Assembly (NCBI RefSeq): GCF_009728145.1
Contig: NZ_WOCA01000009.1
Span: 1-64,000 of the forward strand
Direction: 5' to 3'
DNA length: 64,000 nt
DNA from: Ornithinibacillus caprae
Lineage (GTDB): Bacteria; Bacillota; Bacilli; Bacillales; Amphibacillaceae
Shown: positions 63,539-64,000 of the stretch, one piece after another
Numbering within the stretch: position 1 is the stretch's first letter
Layout: every line of letters starts with the position of its first letter
Notes under the pieces: model-generated
Databases searched by the model: none
What the model was told of the DNA's origin: nothing
The model's input: only the letters and a program-made list of their open reading frames with translations
Position numbers and translations under genes: made by a program

Positions 63539-64000
63539 ATGCCATTACATTTAGAAGAGTTTCAAGGAGAAGAATTTCAGGGGTATGTGGAAAACGTACC
63601 AGCAGCGAAAGATTATAAGCTGCGTAATGTTCTACCAACAAAGTCAATTAAGGATATCAATTTTTCATACAACGTAATTAATGGGAAGTATGGTCGTGCT
63701 GCATCCATTACAGGATTTAATGCTTCAGCTCCATTACGTGACAAAAAAGAACTTGAAAAAGCATTTGGTTCTGTAGCAAAAGTACAGCATGGTATTCGTT
63801 TAGATGAGGAAGAATTGTTGCGTTTCAATCGCCCGCGTGATGATGAAGAAAAAGCGCAAGTGGTTGAGTATGTTTATGACACTACAGATGACCTAATTCA
63901 AGGTGTTTATGACACAGAGGAATACATGAGGGCGCAGGCTGTTTATAACGGGGTGCTTAACTATGACGATGAAGAGAACGACATTCACATCTCTGTTGAC
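63539..64000 (+). CDS. Major capsid protein (gpE-like family), N-terminal part
   Basis: 154 codons visible before the window ends. It starts MPLHLEEFQGEEFQGYVENV and contains SIKDINFSYNVINGKYGRAASITGF, typical of the major capsid protein E family rather than HK97 gp5 with protease. GGGAGG ribosome site 8 bp upstream of ATG 63539. Confidence 0.8.
   Translation, partial: MPLHLEEFQGEEFQGYVENVPAAKDYKLRNVLPTKSIKDINFSYNVINGKYGRAASITGFNASAPLRDKKELEKAFGSVAKVQHGIRLDEEELLRFNRPRDDEEKAQVVEYVYDTTDDLIQGVYDTEEYMRAQAVYNGVLNYDDEENDIHISVD

Larger units (their letters stand above)
39241..64000. mobile_element. Prophage inserted at tRNA-Arg, right end outside the window
   Basis: The order integrase, lysogeny genes, divergent repressor control region, recombination/replication, late regulator, terminase, portal, head genes is that of a temperate Bacillus siphovirus or PBSX-like phage. 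The window ends in the major capsid gene, so tail, lysis genes and attR are not visible. An interrupted terminase gene raises the possibility that it is defective. Confidence 0.95.

Overview
The window is a low-GC Gram-positive chromosome, most likely a Bacillaceae member near Oceanobacillus, Virgibacillus or Gracilibacillus. This is inferred from AT-rich base composition, strong AGGAGG-type ribosome sites, Bacillus-type gene order (secA-prfB-cccB-ftsEX-ctpB-minJ; hprK-lgt-yvoD-ppaX-yvoF; yvcI-rapZ-glmR-whiA-crh) and Bacillus-specific proteins (Crh, CtsR-type clpP operator, BshB2, MinJ). The genus is not proven by the sequence.

Layout: 1-130 is the end of an IS3-family element cut by the window edge. 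131-10997 holds secretion, translation and cell-envelope genes: secA, prfB with its programmed frameshift, lipoprotein cytochrome c551, ftsEX, a coiled-coil M23 murein hydrolase, ctpB and minJ. 11177-15477 is a partial denitrification block. It contains a two-subunit CuA-type heme-copper NO reductase, a small membrane protein and a membrane-anchored copper nitrite reductase. Both transcription units have an Fnr-like box spaced exactly as in a class II promoter. 15533-18166 holds YkoP-, YkoQ- and YkoN-like genes. 18648-23646 is SOS-type uvrBA. 23678-31537 holds bacillithiol deacetylase, hprK-lgt-yvoD-ppaX-yvoF and glpD with an antiterminator-type leader. 31595-32022 is a perfectly phased 21-bp tandem array of 20 units. 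32117-38934 holds yvcD, trxB, the yvcI-rapZ-glmR-whiA-crh group and convergent clpP. The cwlO gene found between yvcD and trxB in B. subtilis is absent here.

From the tRNA-Arg(CCG) at 39165 to the window end there is a prophage of the PBSX/SPP1-like tailed-phage type, with its right end outside the window. Its leftward lysogeny arm is integrase, ImmA-like peptidase, an exported two-repeat protein and a CI-like repressor. A GTACAA-type operator region separates this from the rightward arm. The rightward genes are Cro-like, Rha/ORF6C antirepressor, excisionase-like, several tiny membrane proteins, a Rad50-like zinc-hook ATPase, RecT, an MBL-fold protein, a DnaD-type initiator, RusA, a DNA methyltransferase with an SOS-like box, and XtrA-like and sigma-like regulators. 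They are followed by terminase subunits, portal, minor head protein, scaffold, decoration protein and a partial major capsid gene.

The points most worth a second look are: (1) a cassette between the XtrA-like and sigma-like genes carrying two membrane-anchored proteins of possible defence or exclusion function, bounded by duplicated scraps of phage sequence; (2) an in-frame stop that removes the last conserved nuclease motif of the large terminase; (3) the Rad50-like/RecT/MBL recombination block; (4) the NO reductase lacking the H-x3-Y tyrosine; (5) the 21-bp array with a six-unit internal duplication; and (6) a structured non-coding stretch at 44907-45060.
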